Source of the DNA: JASHPR01 sp963842355
GTDB taxonomy: Bacteria > Actinomycetota > Actinomycetes > Streptosporangiales > Streptosporangiaceae
Assembly: GCA_963842355.1 (NCBI GenBank)
Contig: CAWJGC010000004.1
Location: 248,001-312,000, forward strand
Length of the DNA: 64,000 bases
Direction of reading: 5' to 3'
Shown here: positions 1 through 8,172 of the stretch, piece after piece
Position numbering within the stretch: position 1 is the first letter of the stretch
Layout: every line of letters begins with the position of its first letter
Position numbers and translations under genes: made by a program
Notes under the pieces: model-generated
What the model saw: only the letters and a program-made list of their open reading frames with translations
Database searches by the model: none
What the model was told of the DNA's origin: nothing

Positions 1-579
1 GCGAACCTGCGCGCGTTGCTGGCCTGGATGTGGGCACATCCCGGACGGCCGCTCTTGTTCATGGGCGGCGAGATCGCGCAGAACGACGAATGGCGGCATG
101 ACAGCAGCCTCGACTGGCACCTGCTTGACTACCCTGAGCACGCCGGAGTGCAGACGCTGGTCCGCGCACTCAACACCGTGTACCGCCACGAGCCCGCATT
201 GTGGGAGCAGGACTTCGACTGGCCCGGTTTCCGCTGGATCAACCCCAACGACTCAGAAAACAGCGTGCTGTCGTTTCTCCGGTTCCCGGTCACAGGCGGG
301 CGCCCCGTCGCCTGCGTCGCGAATCTCACACCGGTGCCCCGCCATGACTACCGCATCGGGCTCCCGCAACCCGGGCGCTGGGTGGAAATCCTCAACTCGG
401 ACAACGCGAAGTTCGGCGGCAGCAACACCCTCGCCGGTGCCGTCACCGCCGAGGCTACCGGCTGGAACGACCTCGACTACTCCGCCACACTCACGCTGCC
501 GCCCCTTGGCGTCCTGTGGCTCGCCCACGAGCCCGAGACCAGCCTGCCCGCTGCGCCAGGCCCAGCAACATGGGGCTGA
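1..579 (+). CDS. glgB: 1,4-alpha-glucan branching enzyme, C-terminal part
   Basis: The frame is open from the first base, so the gene starts outside the window and only the last 192 residues are seen. GlgB makes alpha-1,6 branches in glycogen in the cytoplasm. The visible part matches the end of the GH13 catalytic barrel (MWAHPGRPLLFMGGE, then SLDWHLLD) followed by the all-beta C-terminal domain, ending in a typical GVLWLAHEP segment. The catalytic Asp and Glu lie upstream of the window. The small CBM48 protein encoded convergently just downstream also belongs to the glycogen-type domain family. Identification rests on the FMGGE...LDWHLL signature, which I judge specific to branching enzymes. 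Confidence 0.93.
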   Translation, partial: ANLRALLAWMWAHPGRPLLFMGGEIAQNDEWRHDSSLDWHLLDYPEHAGVQTLVRALNTVYRHEPALWEQDFDWPGFRWINPNDSENSVLSFLRFPVTGGRPVACVANLTPVPRHDYRIGLPQPGRWVEILNSDNAKFGGSNTLAGAVTAEATGWNDLDYSATLTLPPLGVLWLAHEPETSLPAAPGPATWG

Positions 580-612
580 TGGAGCAACCGCAGCACCCCT
601 GGCGGCCCGGGA

Positions 613-894
613 TCAGACCGCGATGCTCGCGCCCTGGCTGTCCCGGGCGGGGGCGGTTTCGTCGTCGAACCACACCCCGCCCTCGGCGAGGTAACGGAAG
701 CGCAGCATGCGGCCGGCCTGGACGGTCACAGCGGCGCTGCGGGTGCCGTTCGCCCGCCGCCGCAGTGGATGGGCGAAGGGATTCCAGTCGTTGAAATCAC
801 CCACCACGGACACGGCCCCGCGGGGCTCATCGGCGGGCAGTGCGAAGGTGACGCGAACAGTACCGTTACGTCCGGGCTTGGTTGTCTTGATCAA
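613..894 (-). CDS. Small stand-alone CBM48 (isoamylase N-terminal-like) protein
   Basis: A 93-residue protein made of one early-set beta-sandwich domain of the CBM48 kind found at the N-terminus of glycogen branching and debranching enzymes. The hallmark VGDFNDWNP lies at about residues 31-39, followed by FRYLAEGGVWFDDE. The family is presumed to bind glycogen or, in distant relatives, to act as a regulatory glycogen-binding unit; no catalytic domain is present. I chose the TTG start at 894 because a clear ribosome binding site, GGAGAGAG, lies just upstream and because the domain begins there; the longer frame to 1062 adds non-homologous residues. It converges on glgB, which supports a link to glycogen metabolism (inference). 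Confidence 0.75.
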   Translation of the reverse strand: MIKTTKPGRNGTVRVTFALPADEPRGAVSVVGDFNDWNPFAHPLRRRANGTRSAAVTVQAGRMLRFRYLAEGGVWFDDETAPARDSQGASIAV

Positions 895-1306
895 CTGCTC
901 TCTCCATTCCGGGCGCTCAACCACGCAGAACACGCCCATTATCCAGAATTTGCGCGCATGGTCACTCATATCGCCGCGAAGGGCCCCGGCGTGTCGCCTC
1001 GGTGAGGCCGTCACCGGCAGCCAGCGCGTGGACGCCCGCCTGGAACGCCAGAAGATCCTCACCCGCGACGACGACCCCTGCCAGCTGAGACGGCCAGGTC
1101 GCGCTGCTCGACCTCGTCATCGCGCGGCCCGGCACCGCGGCCAGTCGCCGCGCCGTGCGCATCGCCTTCGCCGCGGCTCGCGGCGGATCTGCTCAAAGAG
1201 CAAAGGTCCGCGCTTGAGTAAACGGGGCATGAGGCCTACGCTTGCCGCGAATACGCGAATCCAGGCCCAGGCCGCCCCGCACGCGTCTCGGTAGGTGAGC
1301 TGACAG
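895..1306. other. Intergenic stretch, no supported gene
   Basis: Only short overlapping frames without recognisable domains occur here. A minus-strand frame near 962-1162 has a plausible helical segment (LAGVVVAGEDLLAFQAGVHA) but no ribosome binding site or family I recognise, so I do not call it. Confidence 0.4.
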
Positions 1307-1750
1307 GTGAGCGTCGGCATCCCAAAGCCGGGTACGCCCGTCAGCTACGACGAGCACATCAGGCCGCTGTTCAGGGGAAATGACCACGAGTCGATGCGCT
1401 TCGCGTTCGACCTGTGGTCATACGAGGACGTGTCGGCCAACGCGGCCGCGATCCTCGAGAAGGTGAGCACCGGCGTCATGCCCTGCGATGGCGCCTGGCC
1501 GTCCGAACGAGTCGAGCTCTTCCGCCGGTGGATGGACACGGGGATGCGGGAAACAGCTTCGGATCTGGTCCGCGAAGCGGCCGGACCTGCAGAGCCAAGC
1601 GCGGCCTCGGCGGCGGGCGTCGAGGCGATCGAGGGCCGGCTGCGCAGGGTCCTCGACCTGCGCAGTGAACAGCATGTGCGACGAACGCGCCATCGTCATC
1701 GAGCATCGCAGCCCGCTCATCTACATGCTCTGCGCAGCCGCCGAGCTTGA
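1307..1750 (+). CDS. Conserved small protein next to a ferritin-like gene
   Basis: A GTG-started frame of 147 codons; an in-frame stop sits just upstream, so the start is at or after this codon. The first 90 residues look like a conserved protein I know only as a companion of ferritin-like genes (YDEHIRPLFRGNDHESMRF, then MPCDGAWPSERVELFRRWMDTGM). The function is unknown. The frame runs on and overlaps the next gene by 77 bases. The residues after about 110 are Arg/His rich and look like out-of-frame reading of that gene, so the native stop may have been lost. The overlap suggests joint expression with the downstream ferritin-like protein. Confidence 0.55.
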   Translation: MSVGIPKPGTPVSYDEHIRPLFRGNDHESMRFAFDLWSYEDVSANAAAILEKVSTGVMPCDGAWPSERVELFRRWMDTGMRETASDLVREAAGPAEPSAASAAGVEAIEGRLRRVLDLRSEQHVRRTRHRHRASQPAHLHALRSRRA

Positions 1751-2927
1751 GCACGCGCTCATGTGCGAGTACCTCTTTGCGGCCTTCTCGCTCAAGCGCT
1801 CCGTCGATGAAGGGCTCACGCACGAGCAACTCGCCGCGGTCGAGCGGTGGCGATCCACGATCCTGGGGGTTGCCAAGCAGGAGATGCTCCATCTGGCCAT
1901 CGCGTGCAACCTGCTGACGTCCATCGGGGTAAGTCCGCATCTGTCGCGGCCCAACCTGCCCCAGCCGGCCCGCCACTATCCGAGTGGCGTGCGCCTCGAG
2001 CTGCTTCCGTTCGGTGAGCAGGCACTTCGCCACTTCCTGTTCCTCGAGCGGCCCGAGGGCATGGATTTGAACGATGCCGAAGGGCTGGCCGCGATGGAAA
2101 ACGCGGTCCCGGTCACGGGGGAGGACGAGATCGCTCCTCACCTGCAGGAGTTCCGAACCGTCGGCCACCTGTACAGGTCGATCGAAGCGGGCTTCCGCCA
2201 CCTGGCGGAGAAGCTGGGCGAGGAGAATCTCTTCCTCGGCCCGAGCGGATCGCAGACCCGGGGCGAGCTGTTCGGCTGGAAGGAGCTTGGGCCGATCACG
2301 AACACCGATGAAGCGGTACGCGCCATCGAGGCGATCGTCGCGCAGGGTGAAGGGTCTCGCGGCGACTGGCGCAACGCGCACTTCGGCCGCTTCCTGTCGG
2401 TGCTGACCGAGTATCTCCAGATGACGGAGAACGCACCCGGCCTCGAGGTCACACGTCCGGTCCTTCCCGTACTCGTGCGCCCCCCCGAGACCGGCGCAGA
2501 GGTGAATCTGATAACCGACCCGGCCACCGCACGCGTTGCCGATCTGTGCAACGTCACCTACGAGGTGCTCCTTCACCTGCTCTACCGGCTCATGAGCTAC
2601 ATCGATGAGTCGGCAGATCAGATCGGCACGCTCGCGACGGTGGCCGTAGGCATCATGAACGACGTTATCGGGCCACTCGCCGACATCCTGAGCACCATGC
2701 CCGTCGGACCCGACCATCCAGGACGTACTGCAGGAGCGACCTTCGAGCTCTTCTACCAGCCCGACTACCTTCTCCCGCACCGCAGAGCGGCCTGGCTCGT
2801 TGGTGCGGAGCTTCTCACCGATGCGGCGACCAGAGCGGAGACCGAGATGCGGCGCGACCGCCGGTTTGAACCGGTCGTATCGGCGTTGCGCTCACATGCC
2901 GAAGCCCTTCGGGAAAATGCAGCTTGA
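1674..2927 (+). CDS. Ferritin-like domain protein (VioB-type)
   Basis: A 417-residue protein. Residues 8-80 show the two helices of a ferritin-like four-helix bundle with carboxylate and His ligands: ELEHALMCEYLFAAFSLK and later AKQEMLHLAIACNLL. This is the layout of the ferritin-like domain found in the iminophenylpyruvate dimer synthase VioB and in many stand-alone actinobacterial proteins, normally binding a di-iron centre. The substrate cannot be told from sequence. I start at the ATG at 1674 because homologous sequence begins with IVIEHRSPLIYML directly after it, while residues upstream in the same frame are low-complexity shadow. It overlaps the preceding small gene and probably shares its transcript. 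Confidence 0.7.
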   Translation: MCDERAIVIEHRSPLIYMLCAAAELEHALMCEYLFAAFSLKRSVDEGLTHEQLAAVERWRSTILGVAKQEMLHLAIACNLLTSIGVSPHLSRPNLPQPARHYPSGVRLELLPFGEQALRHFLFLERPEGMDLNDAEGLAAMENAVPVTGEDEIAPHLQEFRTVGHLYRSIEAGFRHLAEKLGEENLFLGPSGSQTRGELFGWKELGPITNTDEAVRAIEAIVAQGEGSRGDWRNAHFGRFLSVLTEYLQMTENAPGLEVTRPVLPVLVRPPETGAEVNLITDPATARVADLCNVTYEVLLHLLYRLMSYIDESADQIGTLATVAVGIMNDVIGPLADILSTMPVGPDHPGRTAGATFELFYQPDYLLPHRRAAWLVGAELLTDAATRAETEMRRDRRFEPVVSALRSHAEALRENAA

Positions 2928-3243
2928 GCGGACTTGCCTCAGCCTCATCGAGAATCGCCGGCCGTTCTCGGCCGAGGTTACGACCAGCGAGTCTGGGCAT
3001 TCGCGACAGCGAAGCACACTGTGATCCGGGCTTGGCTGCCTGCTTGTCGGGCGCTTGTCCACGCGCAGAACGACCTGAGATAGGCGGCTGCCGACGCCAC
3101 GGAACTCGATCTTGCGCCTGCGCCGATCCGTGGGATGCATGCCTCGGCGAGGTCCGACGCCGATCACCCGGCGCGAGGCGAAGCCGCTGGGTCGCCCGCG
3201 AAGAAGCTCAATGCCTTCTGCAGGTACACCCGCGCGGCGCATG
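2928..3243. other. Intergenic stretch, no supported gene
   Basis: Lies between the ends of two convergent genes, so any signal here would be a terminator. I see no clear hairpin and no coding frame that I can support. Confidence 0.4.
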
Positions 3244-3795
3244 CTACTGGCCGACGCGTCCGTCGATGCGCTCGCGGAGCAGGTCGGCATGCCCGTTATG
3301 GCGGGCGTACTCCTCGATCATGTGCACGAGCAGCTCCCGCAGCGAGACTGGCTCACCTTCGGAGTCGCGGCCGACGAAACCGAGGTCATGATCGCGCGTG
3401 AACTGATCGGCGAAAGCGATCTCCTCGCGCCACGCCGCCCACGCCTCCTCGACCACGGCCGGGTCGGCGACCGCGCCGTTGAAGTCGGCGTCGGGGTCGG
3501 CCTCGGTCTGGTAGCGCTTGGGTACGTCACGCCCGGCGAACCGGCGGCGGAACCAGGCGCGTTCCACCTCGGCCATGTGCCGGACCAAGCCGAGCAGGGA
3601 CATCGTGGACGGCTCCACGGCGCGGCGGGCCAGCTGCCCGGCGTCCAGACCGTCGCACTTCACCTGCAGCGTCAGCCGCTGGCCGCGCAGGTACTCGTTC
3701 AGCGTCGCTCGCTCGTCCCCCAGCCGCGGGCCGCCCTCGCGCGGGTCGGAGCCGGGATCAAGGAACAAGTCTGCCCTGTGCTGTGGCACGGTCAC
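3244..3795 (-). CDS. DinB family (DUF664) protein
   Basis: A 183-residue protein of the DinB/YfiT-like fold, a four-helix bundle that usually binds a divalent metal through three His and includes thiol-dependent S-transferases. Visible family features are TMSLLGLVRHMAEVERAWFRRRF near residues 60-85, and the late helix LVHMIEEYARHNGHADLLRERIDG with the second His pair. The GTG at 3795 starts the family-like sequence VTVPQHRADLFLDPGS; another GTG lies two codons further in, and the frame upstream is not homologous. No strong ribosome binding site is visible. The individual substrate is unknown. Confidence 0.8.
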   Translation of the reverse strand: MTVPQHRADLFLDPGSDPREGGPRLGDERATLNEYLRGQRLTLQVKCDGLDAGQLARRAVEPSTMSLLGLVRHMAEVERAWFRRRFAGRDVPKRYQTEADPDADFNGAVADPAVVEEAWAAWREEIAFADQFTRDHDLGFVGRDSEGEPVSLRELLVHMIEEYARHNGHADLLRERIDGRVGQ

Positions 3796-4112
3796 GCCGA
3801 ATGAGACTACTGGACAGCCTGCGCTCCCAAATGACCGCGGTACCGTCCGGGCCAATCAGCAGCGAATTGCGTGTGGTTCCGGCCAGGTTTCAGGGTTCGG
3901 TGTCCCGCACTACCTAATCCCAGGCCGCGCCACGCTGTACGCCTTCCCCCCGGAAGGCGCCTCGGATTTTGGTGATCTCGCGTCGTCCTTGGGCTTGGCG
4001 GGGCGGCGTTCGGCGTATTGCAGAATTTGCAACACTGGAACTGTTAATCCCGTTACCGTGATTGGCCTCCTCCGGGCCGGGGTTCCGCCCAGGGCGCTGG
4101 TAGCATCGTGGC

Positions 4113-5033
4113 GTGTCCGGGCTGTTTGCCGACGAGCAGCTGGCCGCGTTTGTGGCGCAGCCGTTGACGGCGCTTGCGGAATTCGATGTGGCTGCGATGC
4201 GCGAGGGGATCGCACAGCGCGCGCGGGCGCGCTCGCGCGGGCCGGAGATGCAATCGGTGCGTGAGCTGCGGATCGGCGCGGTCCCGGCGCGGCTGTACCG
4301 CCCCGTCGCTGGGCGCACGCCGCTTGTCGTGTACCTGCATGGCGGCGGTTGGACGATCGGCAGTCTTGAGTCTCACGACCGGATGTGCCGACGGCTCGCG
4401 GATGGCTGCGGCGCGAGGGTGCTCGCGATTGGCTACCGGCTCGCGCCCGAGTACCCATGGCCGGCATCGGTCAACGACACTGTCGCCGCATTGCGGTGGG
4501 TGGCCTCGGCCCCCGCAGAGCTCGGGGAGGCACCGAGCGCGGTGGCTGTGGCGGGCGACAGCGCCGGCGGCACCCTGGCAGCACTGGCCTGCCTCCGTTT
4601 GCGCGACGAGTACCCCGCGGCGCTGCCCCGCCTGCAGGCACTGCTGTATGCGAACACCGACCTTGCCGGTGACTGGCCCTCGATGCGGGAAAAGGCGACT
4701 GGCTGGGGCCTGGACGCTGGCATGGTGCGGTTCTTCAACTCCCAATGGGTGCCAGACCAGGCGCGATGGCATGACCCCGGGGTCAGCCCTTTGCGCGCCC
4801 CTGACCTGTCCGGGCTGCCGAGCGCATTGATCGTCACCGCCGAGCACGACCCGCTACGCGACGAATCGGAGGCTTACGCCGGCCGCCTGCGCGACGTCGG
4901 CATCGAGGTCGAGCTACACCGCGAGCCCGGCCTGATCCACAACTTCATGCTGCTGGACGAGATCTCCCCCGCCTGCGCTGCGGCCGCCGACCGGGTCGCC
5001 GCTAACCTGCGCTCCCGCCTCAACCGACCCTGA
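4113..5033 (+). CDS. Alpha/beta hydrolase, hormone-sensitive lipase (HSL) type esterase
   Basis: A 306-residue cytoplasmic esterase/lipase. The oxyanion-hole motif HGGGW is at about residues 75-79 and the nucleophile elbow GDSAGG near 149-154. The catalytic Asp is in AEHDPLRDE and the catalytic His in GLIHNF near the C-terminus. This order and spacing is typical of the bacterial HSL group, which hydrolyses short-chain acyl esters. It starts with GTG shortly after a GC-rich spacer. It stands alone; the next frame downstream is a truncated nuclease-type gene. Confidence 0.9.
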   Translation: MSGLFADEQLAAFVAQPLTALAEFDVAAMREGIAQRARARSRGPEMQSVRELRIGAVPARLYRPVAGRTPLVVYLHGGGWTIGSLESHDRMCRRLADGCGARVLAIGYRLAPEYPWPASVNDTVAALRWVASAPAELGEAPSAVAVAGDSAGGTLAALACLRLRDEYPAALPRLQALLYANTDLAGDWPSMREKATGWGLDAGMVRFFNSQWVPDQARWHDPGVSPLRAPDLSGLPSALIVTAEHDPLRDESEAYAGRLRDVGIEVELHREPGLIHNFMLLDEISPACAAAADRVAANLRSRLNRP

Positions 5034-5091
5034 AGTCGGCGCCGGGCACTCTTCTCGGGCCTCGGGCCCATCCCTCACCCGGCCACGAAGG

Positions 5092-5274
5092 ATGCTCATG
5101 CACCTGCGAGTCCTGGCCATCAGCGTGTGGAACACCGCAGGCGACCCTCGCCGCATCGACGTACTCAACGGCGAGCTCCGGCGGATCGCGCCCGACCTTG
5201 TGGCGTTCGAAGAACTCGTTCAGAGTCCTGAACGAAACCGGTCGCGGACAATGGCCGTCGCGACGCCCGGGTGA
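5092..5274 (+). pseudogene. Endonuclease/exonuclease/phosphatase family, N-terminal remnant
   Basis: The first 40 residues (LRVLAISVWNTAGDPRRID, then LRRIAPDLVAFEELV) match the start of an EEP-family metal-dependent phosphodiesterase, including the Asn of strand one and the expected Glu after VAFE. The family normally needs about 250-300 residues, but this frame departs from it after about residue 43 and stops at 60. No rest of the domain follows. I therefore read it as a 5' remnant left by a deletion. Confidence 0.65.
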
Positions 5275-5558
5275 CTAGTGTCGATCGCATGGCGGAACCG
5301 GTCGAGTTGTCGGGTGAGGGCTCGAGGGAGCGCGAGGTCGATATGCCTCACGGCGATTACCGTCTGAGCTGGACGGCCCAGGGCAGCGGCGGCTATTTCA
5401 GTGTCCGCCTGGAGGGCGGGCAGTCGTCTCTCCTGGTGAGCGATGACCCGGCAGAGGCGGATTCCGGGGAGGTATTCGTCCGGTTTCCTGGCGGTCGTCG
5501 CATCGTGAGCGTGCAAGCGGACCGGCTGACCTGGACGATCACGTTCACACAGCTCTGA
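5271..5558 (+). CDS. Hypothetical small beta-rich protein
   Basis: Ninety-five codons from a GTG that overlaps the stop of the truncated nuclease. The sequence alternates beta-type segments (YRLSWTAQGSGGYFSVRLEG, then SGEVFVRFPGGRRIVSV and LTWTITFTQL), as in small secreted beta-sandwich proteins. No signal peptide is present, so this may be the C-terminal part of a longer exported protein whose front was lost in the same rearrangement. I do not recognise a named family. Confidence 0.5.
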   Translation: MTSVDRMAEPVELSGEGSREREVDMPHGDYRLSWTAQGSGGYFSVRLEGGQSSLLVSDDPAEADSGEVFVRFPGGRRIVSVQADRLTWTITFTQL

Positions 5559-5741
5559 GCACGTTCCCCGGGAGAAGGTCGCCCGGGCCCATACGAGACC
5601 GGCGCCGGGCGCCGTGGCTGTAGTGGCGGGCTCAGGTTCACGCGGGGCGGCGTGGCCCGTGCCGCGCGCTGAGTGCCTCAACCAAGATCCACCAAGCGGC
5701 CTGGTGGCCATGCCGGACCAGCGACCGGTCAGCGTGAATAA

Positions 5742-6017
5742 TCAGGGCCCGGGTTCCGTGCTGCCTTGACGATCCGTTACTGCCTGGCCCGATATTCCCG
5801 TTTCGGGCGCGTGGCCCTTAGCGTCTGAATAGTCGTGTGCCCACCGGTCGTAGACATAGCTGACCGAGACCTTGCTGCTGGCTGGATCGGCGCCGAATTT
5901 ATTGAGGGACCTGGCAAAATCCAGTGCTGCGGCACCGATCTGATCCGGCTTGTACGCCTCGATGTGCCCGGGTACATTCACTTCGATAGTGATAGTAAGG
6001 ATCCTCGGCGTAGCCAT
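5742..6017 (-). CDS. Hypothetical protein
   Basis: Ninety-one residues beginning MATPRILTITIEVNVPGHIEAYKP. The composition and regular alternation look like a real small alpha/beta protein, but I do not recognise the family. A GGAG sits about 11 bases upstream of this ATG; a second ATG three codons earlier overlaps it too closely, so I prefer the inner one. It is on the opposite strand from its left neighbour and is not in an evident operon. Confidence 0.5.
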   Translation of the reverse strand: MATPRILTITIEVNVPGHIEAYKPDQIGAAALDFARSLNKFGADPASSKVSVSYVYDRWAHDYSDAKGHAPETGISGQAVTDRQGSTEPGP

Positions 6018-6161
6018 CGGCGTCATCACTCCTATCCGATCAAGCATCCTTACGTCGACGAGTCGTCAGCGGACTGCCCGGACAACCCGGCGGCGCCAAG
6101 CAAAAGCTCCCAAGCCGCTCCTTGGTGAGCTTACTGTCAGCCGACCGCGTGTGTCTTTGCC

Positions 6162-6653
6162 TCAGTCGCTGGCTAGTTCGTCGGTGGCGGTTCGTCCGGC
6201 GTGCGCGGTCCGGCGGAGGAAGTCGGCGAGCAGCTGGAGTTCGGCGTCGCCGTATTCGGCGCAGATCTGGTCCATTGAGGTGTTCATCCCCGAGTAAAGG
6301 TGCAGCAGTTCGGAGTTGCGGTCGCGTAGCGCCCGGATGAGGACGGCGCGGCGGTCGGAGGTGCTGCGGTCGCGGGCCACCCAGCCGCCGCGTTCGAGCC
6401 GGTCGATGATGCCGGTCATGGTGGCGGGATGCAGCCCGGCGCGTCGTGCGAGGGCGCTCGGGCTGAGCGGGCCGTGCCGGTTGATGAGATCAAGGCAGTC
6501 CAGGTCGACGTCCTTGAGGTCAACGTGCGCGCCGACGTGATGGTTGAGCAGGGACAGCTGGATGCTCAGCTCGCGCAGTGACTCCTTGACCGCGGTACTC
6601 AGCCGCCGTCTGCGCCGCGGCGAGTCCTCGCTCTCAGATGATATGGAATCCAT
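6162..6653 (-). CDS. MarR family transcriptional regulator
   Basis: A 163-residue winged-helix repressor. After a basic N-terminal tail, LLNHHVGAHVDLKDVDLDCLDLI leads into the HTH (LSPSALARRAGLHPATMTGIIDRLERGGWVARDRSTSDRRAVLI, about residues 62-105) and then a dimerisation helix. It is divergent from an NAD(P)-binding oxidoreductase gene with only 80 bases between them, the usual arrangement of a MarR repressor and its target. A palindrome covers its own start codon, suggesting autorepression. The ligand cannot be inferred. Confidence 0.9.
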   Translation of the reverse strand: MDSISSESEDSPRRRRRLSTAVKESLRELSIQLSLLNHHVGAHVDLKDVDLDCLDLINRHGPLSPSALARRAGLHPATMTGIIDRLERGGWVARDRSTSDRRAVLIRALRDRNSELLHLYSGMNTSMDQICAEYGDAELQLLADFLRRTAHAGRTATDELASD

Positions 6654-6655
6654 AT
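6641..6655. promoter_or_regulatory. Probable MarR operator
   Basis: ATATGGAATCCATAT is a near-perfect 15-base palindrome overlapping the first codons of the marR gene and lying in the divergent promoter region. Its size and position fit a MarR-family binding site; the assignment to this protein is inference. Confidence 0.5.
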
Positions 6656-6733
6656 GATATGATCCTAATGTCTTCTGGAATACAGAGGAAACGATACCCC
6701 GGGAGGGGTGCCTGCGAACAGAGAGGGCATGCC

Positions 6734-7603
6734 ATGATCTTGGTTACCGGAGCGACAGGCAACGTCGGGCGCGAGCTGGTGAAGCTGCTGCTGGACAGCG
6801 GCGAGGAGGTCGGGGCGGTCACCCGTGATGCGGGCTCCGCCGCGCTGCCGGCCGGCGCCCGCGTGGTGGGCGGCGACCCTTCCCGCCCGGCGACGCTGAC
6901 CTCGGCGCTGGGTGATGTGGAGGCTGTGCTGCTCAGCCCGCGCGCCGTCGGTCACGGCGCCGCCGAGCTCCTGTCGCTGGCGGGCGCGCACGGCGCGCGC
7001 CGGGTTGTCCTGTTGTCGGCAGTAACCGTGCAGTACCCCGCGGGGGAGGCTCGCTTCGCCGACGCCTTCAAGGCGGCCGAGGATGTCGTCACAGGGTGCG
7101 GTCTGGACTGGACCCTCCTGCGGTGCGCCGACTTCGCCGCCAACGCCCTGGCCTGGGCACCGCAGATCCGCCAGGCCGGCGTCGTGCGGGGCGCCTACGG
7201 CGACGCCGCGACCTCTACAGTCCACGAGCGCGACATCGCCGCGGTCGCCGCAACGGCGCTGGCCAGCCCCGCACACGCCGGGCACACCTATGTGCTCACC
7301 GGCCCGCGGTCACTTACCCAGCGCGACAAGGTCCGCCTCATCGGCGAGGCCATCGGAACAGATCTGGCCTTCCAGGAGATCTCTCCCCAGCAGGTCCGCC
7401 AGGCCATGATCGCCCAGGGACTCCCTGAGGAGATCCCCGACAGGCTGCTCGGCTCGCTGGCCCACTACGCCAAGCGGCCGGGACCGTCCTCAGACACCGT
7501 GCAGCAGGTTCTGGGCCGGCCCGCGCTCACCTTTGCCCAATGGGCGGCCGACCACGCCACCGCCTTCCAGAACTCACCCGAACCCCCGCTAGCCAGCCTA
7601 TAG
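6734..7603 (+). CDS. NAD(P)H-binding NmrA/SDR-a type protein
   Basis: A 289-residue Rossmann-fold protein. The N-terminus MILVTGATGNVGRELVKLLL carries the GxxGxxG dinucleotide-binding loop; the rest follows the atypical short-chain dehydrogenase (NmrA or quinone-reductase-2-like) pattern, with VVLLSAVTVQYP in the middle and the TSTVHERDIAAVAATALA segment typical of these proteins. They act as redox sensors or reductases of small electrophiles. The ATG at 6734 has GAGAGGG upstream. Divergent from the MarR gene, which probably controls it. Confidence 0.85.
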   Translation: MILVTGATGNVGRELVKLLLDSGEEVGAVTRDAGSAALPAGARVVGGDPSRPATLTSALGDVEAVLLSPRAVGHGAAELLSLAGAHGARRVVLLSAVTVQYPAGEARFADAFKAAEDVVTGCGLDWTLLRCADFAANALAWAPQIRQAGVVRGAYGDAATSTVHERDIAAVAATALASPAHAGHTYVLTGPRSLTQRDKVRLIGEAIGTDLAFQEISPQQVRQAMIAQGLPEEIPDRLLGSLAHYAKRPGPSSDTVQQVLGRPALTFAQWAADHATAFQNSPEPPLASL

Positions 7604-7611
7604 AGCGCCAG

Positions 7612-7650
7612 ATGAAACTCACGATCTTCGCAGCGACCGGCGGCATCGGC
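7612..7650 (+). pseudogene. NAD(P)-binding protein, first 13 codons only
   Basis: MKLTIFAATGGIG is the start of another SDR-type NAD(P)-binding protein, preceded by a plausible context right after the upstream stop. Homology stops after the GGIG loop and no continuation is found in any frame. I read it as a 5' stub of a deleted gene. Confidence 0.45.
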
Positions 7651-7787
7651 CTCGTTCATCCCGGTCTTGCACCGGCGACTGGGGCCCGCCAACGTGGTGG
7701 CCTGAATGCGCGTTTTGTTCAAGCGCCGGGCCGGGTCGCGCGCTTAGCGTCTGGCTGGTACCGGTACCTCGGTTGCCCGGAGGCCAG

Positions 7788-8172
7788 ATGGGCGTGGTGC
7801 AGATCACCTTGTCGATGTCGCTGGATGGGTTCATCGCCGGACCGGATCGCGGTGCGAAGCAGCCGCTGGGCGCCGGCGACGGCGCGGTGCCGCGGCCCGG
7901 GCGGCGCCTCGTGGATGGTTGATGAGGTGCTCGGCGATTCCGGCGCGGTCGTGGGGGGCCGCGCCATGCACGACCACGTGGGCGCCAGCGTCGCGGACCA
8001 GGCGCTGCGGCTCGGCGTGGTGGATGAGCTCAGCCTCCACGCCGAGCCGGTGCTGCTCGGCGGCGGCACCCGGCTGTTCGCCGGCCTGCGTCCCGGCGCG
8101 ATCAGGCTGGAGCGGACCAGGCTGATCGAAGGCGAGCCCACCACCCGCCTGCGGTTCCGCGTGCTGCGATGA
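7788..8172 (+). pseudogene. Dihydrofolate reductase (RibD C-terminal) family, frameshifted and internally deleted
   Basis: The frame from ATG 7788 gives MGVVQITLSMSLDGFIAGPD, the N-terminus of this family, but it stops near 7921. A second frame just before that stop continues with VDEVLGDSGAVVGGRAMHD and then SVADQALRLGVVDELSLH, PVLLGGGTRLF and TTRLRFRVL, the C-terminal half. Between GGRAMHD and SVADQALR about 70 residues normally present are missing. Two lesions, a frameshift near 7910 and an internal deletion near 7978, therefore inactivate it. The last codon overlaps the start of the FAD oxidoreductase gene. Confidence 0.75.

Noticed and set aside
962..1162. Minus-strand frame with LAGVVVAGEDLLAFQAGVHA as a small protein
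   Set aside because: Isolated helical stretch without ribosome binding site or family support.
1476..2780. 434-codon minus-strand frame across the ferritin-like gene
   Set aside because: No family resemblance and fully antisense to a clear gene.
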